This document shows positions 46,553 through 56,196 of a stretch of 64,000 bases of DNA, piece after piece; position 1 is the first letter of the stretch, and each line of letters opens with the position of its first letter. The translations under genes and the position numbers were made by a program. Location: contig NZ_CP014699.1 of the NCBI RefSeq assembly GCF_001642085.1, forward strand, positions 1,488,001 to 1,552,000, read 5' to 3'. The notes under the pieces are model-generated. The model made no database searches. It was not told the origin of the DNA and saw only the letters and a list, made by a program, of their open reading frames with translations. Source of the DNA: Streptococcus pantholopis (GTDB taxonomy: Bacteria; Bacillota; Bacilli; Lactobacillales; Streptococcaceae).

Positions 46553-47764
46553 ATGGAACAATCGCTTAACCGATGGCAGGTTATTGCGGCTTCCACCGCA
46601 ATTCTGCTTTGTACAGGAGCTGTATATGCTTTTAGTGTTTTTGCCGGCCCTTTAAGCGCCCAGACAGGCTGGTCCATGTCGCAGATTATGCTGGCTTTCA
46701 CGATTAATTCTGCTATCGGACCTATTCCCATGATTTTGGGAGGCTATCTGACAGACAAAGGCTATGTCAAATGGACAATTGCACTGGGCGCCTGCTGTTT
46801 TGCCTTAGGTTTCTTCCTCACAGGTTTTGTTACAAGTCCGGCTATGCTTTATCTGACTTACGGTCTTCTGGCCGGACTCGGACAGGGATTTGCTTATTCA
46901 GGATGCCTCAGCAATACCTTGCGTCTCTTTCCAGACCGACGAGGACTGGCTTCAGGAATTATTACTGGAGGCATGGGTTTTGCTGCTGTTATTGTCTCAC
47001 CTATTGCCAATAGTCTGATTCAAAGCCATGATGCTAAATTCGCTTTTAGAATCATCGGTTTGGTTTACATTATTGTAGTTGTCTTAGCCAGTTTCTTCAT
47101 TAAACCGGCACCGGCAGGCTATAAACCAGCTGGCTGGAATCCGCCTGCTCAGTCGCGCACTGCTGCTGTCAATAAAACTTGGCAGCAAATGCTGGCAACA
47201 CCGCTCTTTTATATCATTATCTCCATGTTCTTTGTCGGCGCATTTTCTGGTTTGATGATTGCTTCTCAAGCATCAAGTATCGGCCAGTCGATGTTTGGTC
47301 TGTCTGCAGCAACCGCTGCTCTTTATGTCAGTCTTTATTCAATCTGCAACTCCAGCGGCCGCTTTATTTGGGGAACCGTTTCAGATAAAATCGGCCGTGC
47401 AAAAACGCTCCTGATTATCTTTACGGTTGTCGCCCTCTCCCTGCTTGCCTTGACAGTCCTTTCCGGACAAGGAGGATTTGCTGTCGGAATTATTGGATTA
47501 GGTATCTGTTTTGGCGGCGTTATGGGTGTTTTTCCGTCTATCGTCATGGAAAATTACGGGCCGGCTAATCAAGGAGTCAACTATGGTATTGTCTTCACTG
47601 GCTATTCCTTAGCCGCTTTCTTTGCTCCGCGTGTTGCTGTTCAGATGGCAGCTTCTAATCAAGGAGATTACAGCAATGCCTTCTACGTTGCTATTGCTCT
47701 TGCAGTCATAGGTTTAATGCTCAATTTAGTCTACATGTCATTCACTAAAAAATCAAGCAGATAG
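46553..47764 (+). CDS. MFS transporter, OxlT-like monocarboxylate/oxalate-formate family
   Basis: 403 residues with 12 membrane segments. MEQSLNRWQVIAASTAILLC, GAVYAFSVFAGPLSAQTGWS and GILCSG-like turns such as YGLLAGLGQGFAYSGCLSNT are typical of the OxlT/YhjX group, and the central loop between spans 6 and 7 has PAGYKPAGWNPPAQSRTA. It is divergent from the HcrA/HcrB pair and shares the repeated operator candidate, so it probably moves their substrate or product, for example a hydroxycinnamate in exchange for its reduced form. That exchange is inference. Confidence 0.85.
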   Translation: MEQSLNRWQVIAASTAILLCTGAVYAFSVFAGPLSAQTGWSMSQIMLAFTINSAIGPIPMILGGYLTDKGYVKWTIALGACCFALGFFLTGFVTSPAMLYLTYGLLAGLGQGFAYSGCLSNTLRLFPDRRGLASGIITGGMGFAAVIVSPIANSLIQSHDAKFAFRIIGLVYIIVVVLASFFIKPAPAGYKPAGWNPPAQSRTAAVNKTWQQMLATPLFYIIISMFFVGAFSGLMIASQASSIGQSMFGLSAATAALYVSLYSICNSSGRFIWGTVSDKIGRAKTLLIIFTVVALSLLALTVLSGQGGFAVGIIGLGICFGGVMGVFPSIVMENYGPANQGVNYGIVFTGYSLAAFFAPRVAVQMAASNQGDYSNAFYVAIALAVIGLMLNLVYMSFTKKSSR

Positions 47765-47772
47765 TAGCAGGT

Positions 47773-47810
47773 AAAAATAGGAGTTTGGGCTAGTCCAAAC
47801 TCCTATTTTT
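47773..47810. terminator. Bidirectional terminator between converging transporter genes
   Basis: AAAAATAGGAGTTTGG (47773-47788) pairs with CCAAACTCCTATTTTT (47795-47810), a 16-bp stem with a T-run. Confidence 0.85.
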
Positions 47811-47816
47811 TTATAA

Positions 47817-49148
47817 TTAAATTTGCAGTACACCAAAAATCCATGCAGTCGCTATAACCACTATATTTGTCACAAACATAATGGGAGCAGCGTACTTCGT
47901 ATAGTCATTCGTTTCAAGTTCGCACAATGTTGTCCCGACATAAGTTGACGAATTCATGGGCGTAACACTGGTTGCCAAAGCTAAATTACAGACAAAAGGG
48001 GCAATGACCATGATTGGTGTCAGACCAAAAGAAGCCCCCACTGAAATTAACAGTGGATAAAGAGCATTATAAAGCTGATAAGGAATAAAATAAATCAGCG
48101 GCACAGCTAAAATTAAAAGAATAAGGTGCATATAACGCATCAAAAATACTGGAAAAATGCTTTCCAGAAGCTCTGCTAAGGAAGCTACCATTGACAGTCT
48201 GCTGCCGTCTTCGGGTGCTGCGTTAAAGACAGCTAAATAAAAACAGATGGCCAGCAGCATAATAAATACATTAAAAAAAGTACCGCCAGCCTTGTTCCAA
48301 ATATCATTGAAATCTTTGGGATAATTGACTAGCGATGTGATAATTGCTGCTGCAATAAAAACCAGATAAGACGGGAATTTAAAATAAGCCAGGCCGACAA
48401 TGACAGCTATAAAAACTAAAAAATTGAACCAAAACAAATGCGGACGTGCATAAGGCTTATCCTTTAAATCAGAAACTGCTGTTCCAAGTTCATCTTGACT
48501 GCCTTCAGGAAGACCTAATGTTTGATGCTCTTTTTGATGCTGATAAGCAAAATAGACCCATTGCAAGATAATAGCAGGAATAAAGCACAGGCCCCAAGGG
48601 ATGGAGGCTGCTGCTAAACTTTCAGCATTGGTGTTAGCCATTGTCGCTGACATAATCAGCCCGATGCCCCATGGCAGCCAGCACATAGCAGCAACTGCCG
48701 TTTGACATAGTATAAAGGCGTAATCCCGTCTCAAGTTAAACTTCTTGTACAGCGGAATAACAATAGGAAAGCAAATGAGATAGGTCGTTGACATGTTAGC
48801 CGTTAGGTAAGCAATCCCACCAATAACGCTGGTTAGAATCATAATGCCGACAACATTAAGACGGCCTCCGATACGCCTAATCAGTGCATTAACCATCATA
48901 TCAAACATGCCAGTCTCGGTCAGCATAACAAAGTAAATCAGGCCAAACAAGAGCATATAACCGGTTTGAGACATCACCGTATTGATTTGGTTTAAGATAA
49001 GGTTGCTGGTTTCTGTAAGATTATAACCCAGCAAAAAACAAAAAATAACCGGAACGACAAACATGACAAAATTCAGGGGAACCTTATTGGTAATGATACA
49101 TACAATAATAATAGCAAGCATCATCAAGGCTAAAATTGCTGGACTCAT
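47817..49148 (-). CDS. CitMHS-type carboxylate:cation symporter
   Basis: 443 residues from the ATG at 49148 (MSPAILALMMLAIIIVCIIT) with GGAGG seven bases upstream. About 11-12 membrane segments; regions MLFGLIYFVMLTETGMFDMM, GGIAYLTANMSTTYLICFPI and ALATSVTPMNSSTYVGTTLC match the ion-transporter superfamily of citrate-metal and related organic-acid carriers. It lies 16 bp after the esterase gene, so they form an operon. Quinate or a related carboxylate is a plausible substrate from context. Confidence 0.83.
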   Translation of the reverse strand: MSPAILALMMLAIIIVCIITNKVPLNFVMFVVPVIFCFLLGYNLTETSNLILNQINTVMSQTGYMLLFGLIYFVMLTETGMFDMMVNALIRRIGGRLNVVGIMILTSVIGGIAYLTANMSTTYLICFPIVIPLYKKFNLRRDYAFILCQTAVAAMCWLPWGIGLIMSATMANTNAESLAAASIPWGLCFIPAIILQWVYFAYQHQKEHQTLGLPEGSQDELGTAVSDLKDKPYARPHLFWFNFLVFIAVIVGLAYFKFPSYLVFIAAAIITSLVNYPKDFNDIWNKAGGTFFNVFIMLLAICFYLAVFNAAPEDGSRLSMVASLAELLESIFPVFLMRYMHLILLILAVPLIYFIPYQLYNALYPLLISVGASFGLTPIMVIAPFVCNLALATSVTPMNSSTYVGTTLCELETNDYTKYAAPIMFVTNIVVIATAWIFGVLQI

Positions 49149-49164
49149 TCTCAATCCTCCGCTT

Positions 49165-50124
49165 TTATTTTTTAATCAAATCATCCAAGAGGCCAAATTC
49201 ACGCTTAAAAGACCAGGCCATCATGTCATGGACAAAATCGGTATAAGGGTGCGGCGCTGCGGTAAAGGTATGCCCAACTCTTGGAGCTACAAACAATTCA
49301 CACGGAACCCCGGCCCGCAGCAGCCGCTGACCGTATTCCAGAGCAGAATCACGCAGTGTATCATATTCCGCCATAATTATCATAGTCGGGCCTAGTCCGC
49401 CCACATCATGGCAAAATTTCGGAAAAGCATAATAAGACGGAACCGTCCCATCGTACCCCCCAAGATAGCTGGCTTCTGCTCCCAGAGCCTTTTGATTCGG
49501 GCCCATTTTTAACTGAATAAGCTGCTGAAAGGACATGGATTCTTCGATAGCCGTATCAACAGTCGGACAGTTCATTACTGTAAGAGCCGGCTGCGGTTCA
49601 TTGCGGTCGCGCAAATACAGGGCCAAGCCTTCAGCCAAGTTGCCCCCCGCACTGGAACCGTGGAGGCCGATTTTTTCAGCATCTCCGCCAAATTCATCAG
49701 CATGCTCATATAAATACATATAGGCTGCATAGCAATCATAAAGAGGATCAGGAAAGCTGACCTCATTTTCTCCGCCAGACAAACGGTAATCAACTGATAC
49801 AAGGATTGCAGGCACACGCACAGCCAGGGCAATACAGCGTGCATTATCAAGGGAAATGCTGCCTGCAACAAAGCCCCCGCCGTGTATATCTAAAATCATA
49901 GGAGCCGCTTTCGGTAAATCTGCCGGTTTGAATACCCGAATTTTCAGCTTCTGATTTGCCTGAGGGCCCGGAATGAAACGGTCTTCCACTGTCATTCCTT
50001 CAGGCTGCTCATAGGCCAGCATAGCCTGCACTTGAGCTTCTTTATGTCTTTTTACATCATCTGACATTACAGCCATATTGCTGTAGAGATGATTTTCATA
50101 ACCTGGGAAAGGCCTCAATTCCAT
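49165..50124 (-). CDS. Alpha/beta-hydrolase esterase, HSL (hormone-sensitive lipase) family
   Basis: 319 residues from the ATG at 50124 (MELRPFPGYENHLYSNMAVM). The oxyanion-hole motif DIHGGGFVAGS and the nucleophile elbow GLHGSSAGGN define the HSL family. Asp in MAEYDTLRD and His in PRVGHTF complete the triad. No signal peptide, so it is cytoplasmic. It is co-transcribed with a carboxylate transporter and sits between cinnamate-reductase-like and quinate/shikimate genes. A cinnamoyl or chlorogenate-type ester is thus a sensible candidate substrate, though this is context inference; generic carboxylesterase is the safe call. Confidence 0.87.
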   Translation of the reverse strand: MELRPFPGYENHLYSNMAVMSDDVKRHKEAQVQAMLAYEQPEGMTVEDRFIPGPQANQKLKIRVFKPADLPKAAPMILDIHGGGFVAGSISLDNARCIALAVRVPAILVSVDYRLSGGENEVSFPDPLYDCYAAYMYLYEHADEFGGDAEKIGLHGSSAGGNLAEGLALYLRDRNEPQPALTVMNCPTVDTAIEESMSFQQLIQLKMGPNQKALGAEASYLGGYDGTVPSYYAFPKFCHDVGGLGPTMIIMAEYDTLRDSALEYGQRLLRAGVPCELFVAPRVGHTFTAAPHPYTDFVHDMMAWSFKREFGLLDDLIKK

Positions 50125-50142
50125 ACCCTTTCTCCCTTCTTC

Positions 50143-50602
50143 CAACAAGATACAAAGGCCGTATAAAGCTCACAGCAAAAATAGGAGACTGGACGAAGAG
50201 CCTCAAGGCTCTAGAACAGGCTGTCTTTTTTGCATAGCTCTTAGGCCGTGTTCAATTAACAAGATACAAAGGCCGTGAAAAACGCAAAAGGAAAATGACG
50301 GTAAGTCCGAAATCTCTGATTTCGCAGACGCACCCCTGCCAGAACGACTAGAAGGGTGCGGGCGGCCGTTAGGACGACAAAGCCTTCAGACGTTTACGGC
50401 TGCCTAACTGTGAAATCAATTGTGCACTTGACCATCTTTTTCCCGCAGCGTTTAGCCCGTGTTCAATTAACAAGATACAAAGGCCGTGAAAAACGCAAAA
50501 GGAAAATAGGGGACTGACTGACGAATCGCCAGATTCTAAGTCAGGACATCTTTTTCCCGCAGCGTTTAGGCCGTGTTCAATTAACAAGATACAAAGGCTA
50601 TA
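50143..50602 (+). repeat. Three tandem BOX-like repeats plus partial head
   Basis: Copy one (about 50143-50257): AAGCTC/TAGCTCTT ends and inner stem AGAGCC-TCAA-GGCTCT. Copy two (about 50258-50470): AAACGC/GCGTTT ends and a full central module. Copy three (about 50471-50582): AAACGC/GCGTTT ends, second stem CTGACT/AGTCAG, inner stem GAATC-GCCA-GATTC. Joints are near identical: TTCAATTAACAAGATACAAA. The first head touches the esterase ribosome-binding site. Confidence 0.9.
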
Positions 50603-50773
50603 CCAGCCCTCTATAGGATAACTGTTACCGTTTTCAAAACGATTACTATTATTATACCATTCTTTTGCAAAAAAATTCTTTTTTCATAAAAGGAAGAATT
50701 AGTAAAAAGTCAGAAAACCAACCAGCCTTTAAAATCTTACTGAGCTGTTGTATCCTCCAACTTTTTTGCATTA

Positions 50774-51529
50774 TTATTCTGCTAATTTCAAAGTATCCAG
50801 AATCTCCCTCAAGCGTCCTACCGGTACCTGACCAGGAGCTGAAGCCTGCTTGGCAGCTCCAAACGTTGCAGCAGAACCAAAGACCTCACCAGAAACACGG
50901 CTGACCATTCCAAGAGCCCCCATAGACATGGTAATAAGCGGCTTAGCAATCGTTTTCTTAGCTTCTGCTGTTGCGGCTAACAGTGTTAAAACATCCGCAT
51001 CGGTTTGCGGCATTACAGCAATTTTACAGATATCTCCTCCCTTACGATCCATGGCCTTTAAACGAGAAACAATTTCTGTCTGACTTGGTGTCGCAAAAAA
51101 ATCATGGTTGCACATAACGATTTTAACGCCCTTCTCGTGAGCAAATGCTATTGTTTCAGCAACCTTGTCCTCATCAGTAAACAGTTCAAGATCCAGTAAG
51201 TCTGCAGCACCATTTTCTAAAAGATCATGGTAAATAGTAAAATAATCAGCTTCCGGCAGTTCTAATTCGCCGCCTTCTTTTTTTGTCCGAAAAGTTACAA
51301 GAAGCGGCTTAGCTAATGCCTCTTTCACTTTTTTTGAAAGGGCTGATACAGCTCCGGGCTGAGTAACCTTATCATACCAATCAATCCGCCATTCGACCAG
51401 ATCACAGTCAAGGTCATGAGCTTCCTTAGCAGCTGTTAAAATAGCTGCCTCTGAAACCTCTACAATAGGTACAATAATCTTTGGTCTTCCTTGGCCAAAA
51501 ACAACATTTTCAACAGTAACAGTAGACAT
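50774..51529 (-). CDS. aroD: 3-dehydroquinate dehydratase, type I
   Basis: 251 residues. Type I motifs: CDLVEWRIDWY, catalytic His in VMCNHDFFATPS, Schiff-base Lys in GDICKIAVMP, and MSMGALGMVSRVSGEVFGSA. It interconverts 3-dehydroquinate and 3-dehydroshikimate. As the last gene of an operon with a YdiB-like dehydrogenase and two transporters, mirroring ydiN-ydiB-aroD of E. coli, it may serve quinate/shikimate use as well as aromatic synthesis. A biosynthetic aro cluster is not seen here. Confidence 0.93.
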   Translation of the reverse strand: MSTVTVENVVFGQGRPKIIVPIVEVSEAAILTAAKEAHDLDCDLVEWRIDWYDKVTQPGAVSALSKKVKEALAKPLLVTFRTKKEGGELELPEADYFTIYHDLLENGAADLLDLELFTDEDKVAETIAFAHEKGVKIVMCNHDFFATPSQTEIVSRLKAMDRKGGDICKIAVMPQTDADVLTLLAATAEAKKTIAKPLITMSMGALGMVSRVSGEVFGSAATFGAAKQASAPGQVPVGRLREILDTLKLAE

Positions 51530-51594
51530 AATTTGCCTCTCTTTCAGTACAATCCATATGAAAAAAGAATGGGAAAGTTCCCACTCCCTTTCCC

Positions 51595-52791
51595 TTATTT
51601 CGAAGCTTTCGTATCAATGGTTTGATAGTAGCGAATAAAGACGATAAGGGCAATAACAAAACCGATTACAGCAAAAATAGTATCCATCCACATAACATTT
51701 TGAATAGAAATCCGTCCGCCGATAAATGGTACGGCAAAGGATGCAATCGATCCAAAGGTATAGAAAATAGAAGTAATCGTTCCTTTACCTGCTGGGAACA
51801 TTTCACCCATAACAGTTAAGCCCAGCTGCATAACACCGCCAGCTGCAAAGAAACCGACCAACACAGAACCAACTACAAGAACTGTAGTTGATGGGAACAT
51901 CGTCATTGCACCAATCGCAATCATAGACATAAAGGTATAAGGCAGAACCAAGTTAACAGGGCGAATCTTTAAACCAACCAAAGCGGTAAAGGCCACACAG
52001 ATAAGAGTACCTGTTGAATAGTAAGAAAGCAAAAGTGACGCTGCATTGTTAGACATACCGGCAACTTCTTTAGCATAAGCAGAGATGAATTGAGAAATCG
52101 TGTAGAAGGTAGCCTGTGAAATGAAACCATAAACGACAAAGGCTGCACCTTCGATAAACATGTTCGGTTTAGCTTTAAAGACTGTTGCCGTTTCTTCCGG
52201 AACCGCTTCGTCCGTTGCCTTAGCTGCTTTAGCATCTTCATCCGGGAAAGGAACTTTCCAAATCCAGAAAGCATTTAAAATCAAGACAACGGCAGCAATA
52301 TAGAATGACAGTTGATACATTCTCAATGACGATGCCAAGATGATAATCCAAGGCAAAATCCACTGACCGATTTGTACTGCTGCTTTGATTAAAACAGTCG
52401 CTGTACCAGCGTGCTTAGGGAAAGATTCCATAAGTGCAGGATAGGTTCCTGAATCCAAGAAGGAGTTAGCAATACCTGCAATAACCGTCAGTATCATAGC
52501 TACAGTAATATTCGGTGCATAAATCAAGCCAAGGAAGTACAGAACATAGCTGGCTATTCCCAAGAAAACAAAAGGTTTACGTCCAAACAAGTCAGACAAA
52601 TAGCCAGAGAAAACAATCGCAATTAACCGGCCGATTCCCAGCATCGAGACAACTGTCATAACACCGGCAGTATCCGTATGCCACTGCAAAGCTAAAGCAT
52701 CCGTGTTTTGTGAGATAATGATAACACCAATCCCATGGATAATATAATTAATATATAGAGCCAAAGCGGTTGGAAAATATTTTTTCTCCAT
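51595..52791 (-). CDS. MFS transporter, YdiM/YdiN-like (quinate/shikimate candidate)
   Basis: 398 residues, 12 membrane segments with a hydrophilic middle loop (PDEDAKAAKATDEAVPEETA). MFS motif A appears as GYLSDLFGRKP, and ANSFLDSGTYPALMESFPKH is shared with YdiM/YdiN proteins. It sits between the YdiB-like and aroD genes. The second transporter of this island (53713-54906) is its homologue: LYINYIIHGIGVIIIS versus [16 protein letters not shown]. Transport of quinate, shikimate or a metabolite is inferred from operon content. Confidence 0.87.
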   Translation of the reverse strand: MEKKYFPTALALYINYIIHGIGVIIISQNTDALALQWHTDTAGVMTVVSMLGIGRLIAIVFSGYLSDLFGRKPFVFLGIASYVLYFLGLIYAPNITVAMILTVIAGIANSFLDSGTYPALMESFPKHAGTATVLIKAAVQIGQWILPWIIILASSLRMYQLSFYIAAVVLILNAFWIWKVPFPDEDAKAAKATDEAVPEETATVFKAKPNMFIEGAAFVVYGFISQATFYTISQFISAYAKEVAGMSNNAASLLLSYYSTGTLICVAFTALVGLKIRPVNLVLPYTFMSMIAIGAMTMFPSTTVLVVGSVLVGFFAAGGVMQLGLTVMGEMFPAGKGTITSIFYTFGSIASFAVPFIGGRISIQNVMWMDTIFAVIGFVIALIVFIRYYQTIDTKASK

Positions 52792-52826
52792 ATTGTAAAG
52801 TTCCTACTTTCTTTTTTATAAAAATG

Positions 52827-53699
52827 CTAATTCAGTCCTAAAGCCTGTTTAACATGAGCAATCGGCATGTCCTCGCCGGTAATTAAACGAAAGGCTTCTG
52901 CTCCCTGATAGAGCATCATACCGAGACCGTTATAAGCCTGCTTCGCCCCATGTTCGCGGGCAAAACGAAGGAGTTTTGTCTCAGCCGGACTGTAAACAAC
53001 ATCAAAGATAACAAGGTCTGGACGGATCAAGTCCGAATCATTAATCAGGCTTTCATCTTGGAGTGGTTTCATACCGACGCTTGTCGCATCAATATAAACT
53101 GAGCTTTCAGCCAGAGACTGCTTAAAGGCCGCCTGATCAGTAAGCGGGGTCACCGAAGCTAGCGTGTTCGTTTTTTCGTTGATTTTACGCACATTTTCAC
53201 GAGCTGTTTCATAGTGCTCATCGTCAATATTGAAAATACGAATTTCTTTAGCACCGTCAAGAGCTGCCTGAATAGCAATCGCTGTCCCCGCGCCGCCGGC
53301 ACCTGTGAGTGTTACAATCCGGTCCTTAATTTCAACCCCTTCTTCCCGAAGAGCCCGCATACAGCCCGTTCCGTCAGTTACATGACCGACTAAGTGGCCT
53401 TTTTGATTCACCACGGTATTGACAGCACCGGCCATTTCTGCAGCCGGCGATAATTCATCCAGCAAAGGAATTATTTTTTGCTTATTAGGCATGGAAACAT
53501 TTGACCCTTGAATATCAAGAGCACGGATCCCTTTGACAGCATCTTCTAACTGCTCATTGCCGACCTCAAAAGCAAGGTAAGCATAGTCCATTCCTTTTTT
53601 TGCAAAAGCTTCATTCCACATTGTAGGAGACAGGCTGTGACGAATCGGAGTCGCAATAAGACTGACAAGGAGCGTATGACCATTTAAGCGTTCTGCCAT
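52827..53699 (-). CDS. Quinate/shikimate dehydrogenase, YdiB-like
   Basis: 290 residues from the ATG at 53699 ([20 protein letters not shown]) with GAGG upstream. The substrate region has [21 protein letters not shown] (MPNK as in YdiB rather than the VPFK type of AroE), AGAVNTVV and [10 protein letters not shown]. The nucleotide site is [20 protein letters not shown] followed by IFNIDDEHY: acidic residues stand where NADP-specific AroE has NRT.R, so NAD is the likely cofactor. That points to a catabolic quinate/shikimate oxidation role. The ending [20 protein letters not shown] is also YdiB-like. Confidence 0.9.
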   Translation of the reverse strand: MAERLNGHTLLVSLIATPIRHSLSPTMWNEAFAKKGMDYAYLAFEVGNEQLEDAVKGIRALDIQGSNVSMPNKQKIIPLLDELSPAAEMAGAVNTVVNQKGHLVGHVTDGTGCMRALREEGVEIKDRIVTLTGAGGAGTAIAIQAALDGAKEIRIFNIDDEHYETARENVRKINEKTNTLASVTPLTDQAAFKQSLAESSVYIDATSVGMKPLQDESLINDSDLIRPDLVIFDVVYSPAETKLLRFAREHGAKQAYNGLGMMLYQGAEAFRLITGEDMPIAHVKQALGLN

Positions 53700-53712
53700 A
53701 ATTTTTACCTCT

Positions 53713-54906
53713 TTATTTTTTATAGTCACCATTCTTTAGGCTGAATGATGAAAGGCCCTTATTCTTTAAAATCTTAGTATAACGGACTTTAACTACCAAA
53801 ATAGCCAAGAAACCGATAAAAGCTAAGACAATATTATAAGCAAAAGTAAGATAAGTTGATTTTTCTGCCATCAGCCCTGTAACATAAGGCGTCAGCATAA
53901 CCGAAACTGCTGTCGCAAAAGAATAGAAACTTGTCACTATCCCTTTACTGCCAGGGAAAAACTCCAGCAATACAGACAGTCCCAGCTGCCAAATACCGCC
54001 AGCTGCAAAAATGCCAACTGCCAAACTCGTCACAATTAGTGACAGATAGGATGGGAAAAGCAGCATATACAGCATCGCACCGCCTGACAGGAACAGACAC
54101 AATAGGATTAAATCAGGAATACTGACCTTCTGTTTGACAATAAAAGACGTAACAAAAACAGAAATCAGGGAAGAAATACTGTAGACACTGACAAACAGCA
54201 GACTGTTCTCTTCGGAAACACCAAGCGTTTCCTGAGCAAAAGTCGGTATCCATAGAACAAAAATATTAAAGAGCGATACAGAGACAAAAGAAAAAATCAA
54301 CAAAGCCAAACCTTCCAGCTGAATTTTAGCTTTAGGCACTTCATGAGCCACAATAATTTTGTTTAAAATAGCCTGACTGTCCGGATAAGAAAAGCGAAGC
54401 AAGAAACAAAAATTAAGGAGAAGCCCCACAGCACAAAACCAAAAAGGCCAGCCGAAATAAATGTCATTATGAAGACTCCAGCGAACAACAAAGGGAAGAA
54501 TAAACTGCCCCAGTGAAATGAAGGCTTTGTTCATAACACTGAGTGCACTATTATCCTGTTCCTTCGGGAAAGCTTCATTAACGACTGGATAAGTTGAAGT
54601 GTCCAAAAAGGCATTTCCGACTCCGGCAAATAAGGCTGCAAAAAATGCCTGCAGATAATGCTTGGTGCAGACTAAACCGACAAAAAAGAAAACATTGGCC
54701 AGCACACCGAGCAGTACCGTATATTTTCTGCCGAAACGATCAGAAAACCAGCCCGAAAAATTTAAAGAAAGAAGCCGCCCCAAACCGATAGCACTGACAA
54801 CCAAACTGACTTGGCTGATACTGGCAGACCACCTCATCTGGAAAGCATGCAGATTCTGTGAAATAATGATAGAAGCAATTCCCTGAAAAAAATAATTGAC
54901 ATACAA
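53713..54906 (-). CDS. MFS transporter, YdiM/YdiN-like, start region doubtful
   Basis: About 397 residues, 12 membrane segments, motif [14 protein letters not shown] and [20 protein letters not shown] homologous to the other transporter in the operon. The TTG at 54906 would start within the first membrane span. In-frame codons upstream read KTKSYIPLIAS, aligning with the start of the paralogue (EKKYFPTALA), but no start codon lies in that frame. A GTG (54947) right behind AGGAGG is off by one frame, in front of a T4 run. A one-base loss after the start is therefore possible. It is the first gene of the ydiB-aroD operon, divergent from the LysR gene. Confidence 0.8.
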   Translation of the reverse strand: MYVNYFFQGIASIIISQNLHAFQMRWSASISQVSLVVSAIGLGRLLSLNFSGWFSDRFGRKYTVLLGVLANVFFFVGLVCTKHYLQAFFAALFAGVGNAFLDTSTYPVVNEAFPKEQDNSALSVMNKAFISLGQFILPFVVRWSLHNDIYFGWPFWFCAVGLLLNFCFLLRFSYPDSQAILNKIIVAHEVPKAKIQLEGLALLIFSFVSVSLFNIFVLWIPTFAQETLGVSEENSLLFVSVYSISSLISVFVTSFIVKQKVSIPDLILLCLFLSGGAMLYMLLFPSYLSLIVTSLAVGIFAAGGIWQLGLSVLLEFFPGSKGIVTSFYSFATAVSVMLTPYVTGLMAEKSTYLTFAYNIVLAFIGFLAILVVKVRYTKILKNKGLSSFSLKNGDYKK

Positions 54907-55104
54907 ACTGGCAATTAAGGGAATATAACTTTTCGTTTTGAAAACACTTTCCTCCTTACAACCACAGCCTCGTGATTTATTTCACTAATAATTATAGCAG
55001 AATCACATTTATAAATCCAATGAATTTTTCAAATGAATATGATAAAATATATTTATTGATTTATATAAACCCTTTTGTCTATAAATTTTAAGAAAGCTGC
55101 TGCT

Positions 55105-55992
55105 ATGAACATTCAACAACTCGAATATTTTGCTAATCTGGCTCAAACAGAACATATGACAAAATCTGCCGCCCTCTTAAATACCTCTCAGCCCAGTCTC
55201 AGTTACACTATCCACGAGCTGGAAAAAGAGCTGGAAGTCCCGCTGTTTGAAAAGAAAGGCCGCAATATCCAACTGACAAAATATGGCAGGCTTTATTATT
55301 CTTACGTTCAGGCTGCACTTAATCAGCTGCATTTAGGAAATGAGTTTCTGAAAAACACCGTTGCCCCCTTTAAGGGGCAAATCGATTTCGGCTTCATTTA
55401 TACGATGGGATCGCTGATTGCTCCAAAATTAACCAAAGCCTTTTCACAGCACTATCCTCAAATTACATTTCATTTCAGTCAAAACAACAGTCGGGAACTT
55501 CTGGAAGAATTGGACAAAGGCAATATTGATATCGCTCTTGTGTCATCTATTGAAGGCTATCCGAACTTAAATTTTGAAGCTTTTACAGAGGAAGAGCTAG
55601 TGGTTATTGTTCCTAAAAAACACCCTTTGGTTCAAAGAGAGGCGATTGCGCTTGAAGAACTGGCTCAGGAAAAACTGGTCTACTACAACCAAAATAGTGG
55701 GCTCCGCCACTATTTAGATCAGTTATTTGCTCATTTTAAATTAACACTTAATCCGGTTGTTGAAGTTGAAGAAGATCACACGATTTTGGGCTTTGTCGCT
55801 CAAAATTACGGTATTGCCGTCATTCCAAATATTCCATCCATCTCCGCCTATCCTGTTAAAAAATTGCCAATCGCTACTCAGTTCCAGCCAAGGCGCATTT
55901 TTCTGGCAACACGCAAAAAAGGCTTTATTTCCCCAACTGTCGCAGCTTTTAGAGAATTTTGCCTTAAGGAAGCTAAAGACATGACATCTTAA
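55105..55992 (+). CDS. LysR-family transcriptional regulator
   Basis: 295 residues from the ATG at 55105 (MNIQQLEYFANLAQTEHMTK). The winged helix shows SAALLNTSQPSLSYTIHELE, followed by a type 2 periplasmic-binding-like effector domain (IDFGFIYTMGSLIAPKLTKA, DIALVSSIEGYP). It diverges from the transporter/ydiB/transporter/aroD operon and is the best candidate regulator for it, and perhaps for the large flavoprotein gene that converges from the right. A promoter like TTGATT-18-TATAAA precedes it. The AT-rich 54957-55104 spacer must hold its operators, but I cannot define one. Confidence 0.9.
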   Translation: MNIQQLEYFANLAQTEHMTKSAALLNTSQPSLSYTIHELEKELEVPLFEKKGRNIQLTKYGRLYYSYVQAALNQLHLGNEFLKNTVAPFKGQIDFGFIYTMGSLIAPKLTKAFSQHYPQITFHFSQNNSRELLEELDKGNIDIALVSSIEGYPNLNFEAFTEEELVVIVPKKHPLVQREAIALEELAQEKLVYYNQNSGLRHYLDQLFAHFKLTLNPVVEVEEDHTILGFVAQNYGIAVIPNIPSISAYPVKKLPIATQFQPRRIFLATRKKGFISPTVAAFREFCLKEAKDMTS

Positions 55993-56149
55993 ACTCGAAC
56001 CCAAAGAAGATCACAGCGGCACAAGCACCAGTTCTCATAAAAACTATCCAGCATCAAAGGATAAAAGAAGAGAGTAATTGATTCTCCCATTCTCCAATTT
56101 CCGAGCTGGCAATAAAACCCTACCGAATCATTTCAAGGCCAATCCCGCA

Positions 56150-56178
56150 CAGGCTGCCACATTTGGCAGCCTGTTTTT
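56150..56178 (+). terminator. Terminator of the LysR gene
   Basis: CAGGCTGCCA (56150-56159) pairs with TGGCAGCCTG (56164-56173), then TTTTT. About 155 nt after the stop; nothing else is seen in between. Confidence 0.85.
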
Positions 56179-56196
56179 AATTAGTAATAAGCCATA

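Noticed and set aside
50143..50602. Conserved joints alternating with variable hairpins, reminiscent of an integron attC array
   Set aside because: The ends do not match the attC core sites, no integrase is visible, and the variable parts carry no gene cassettes.
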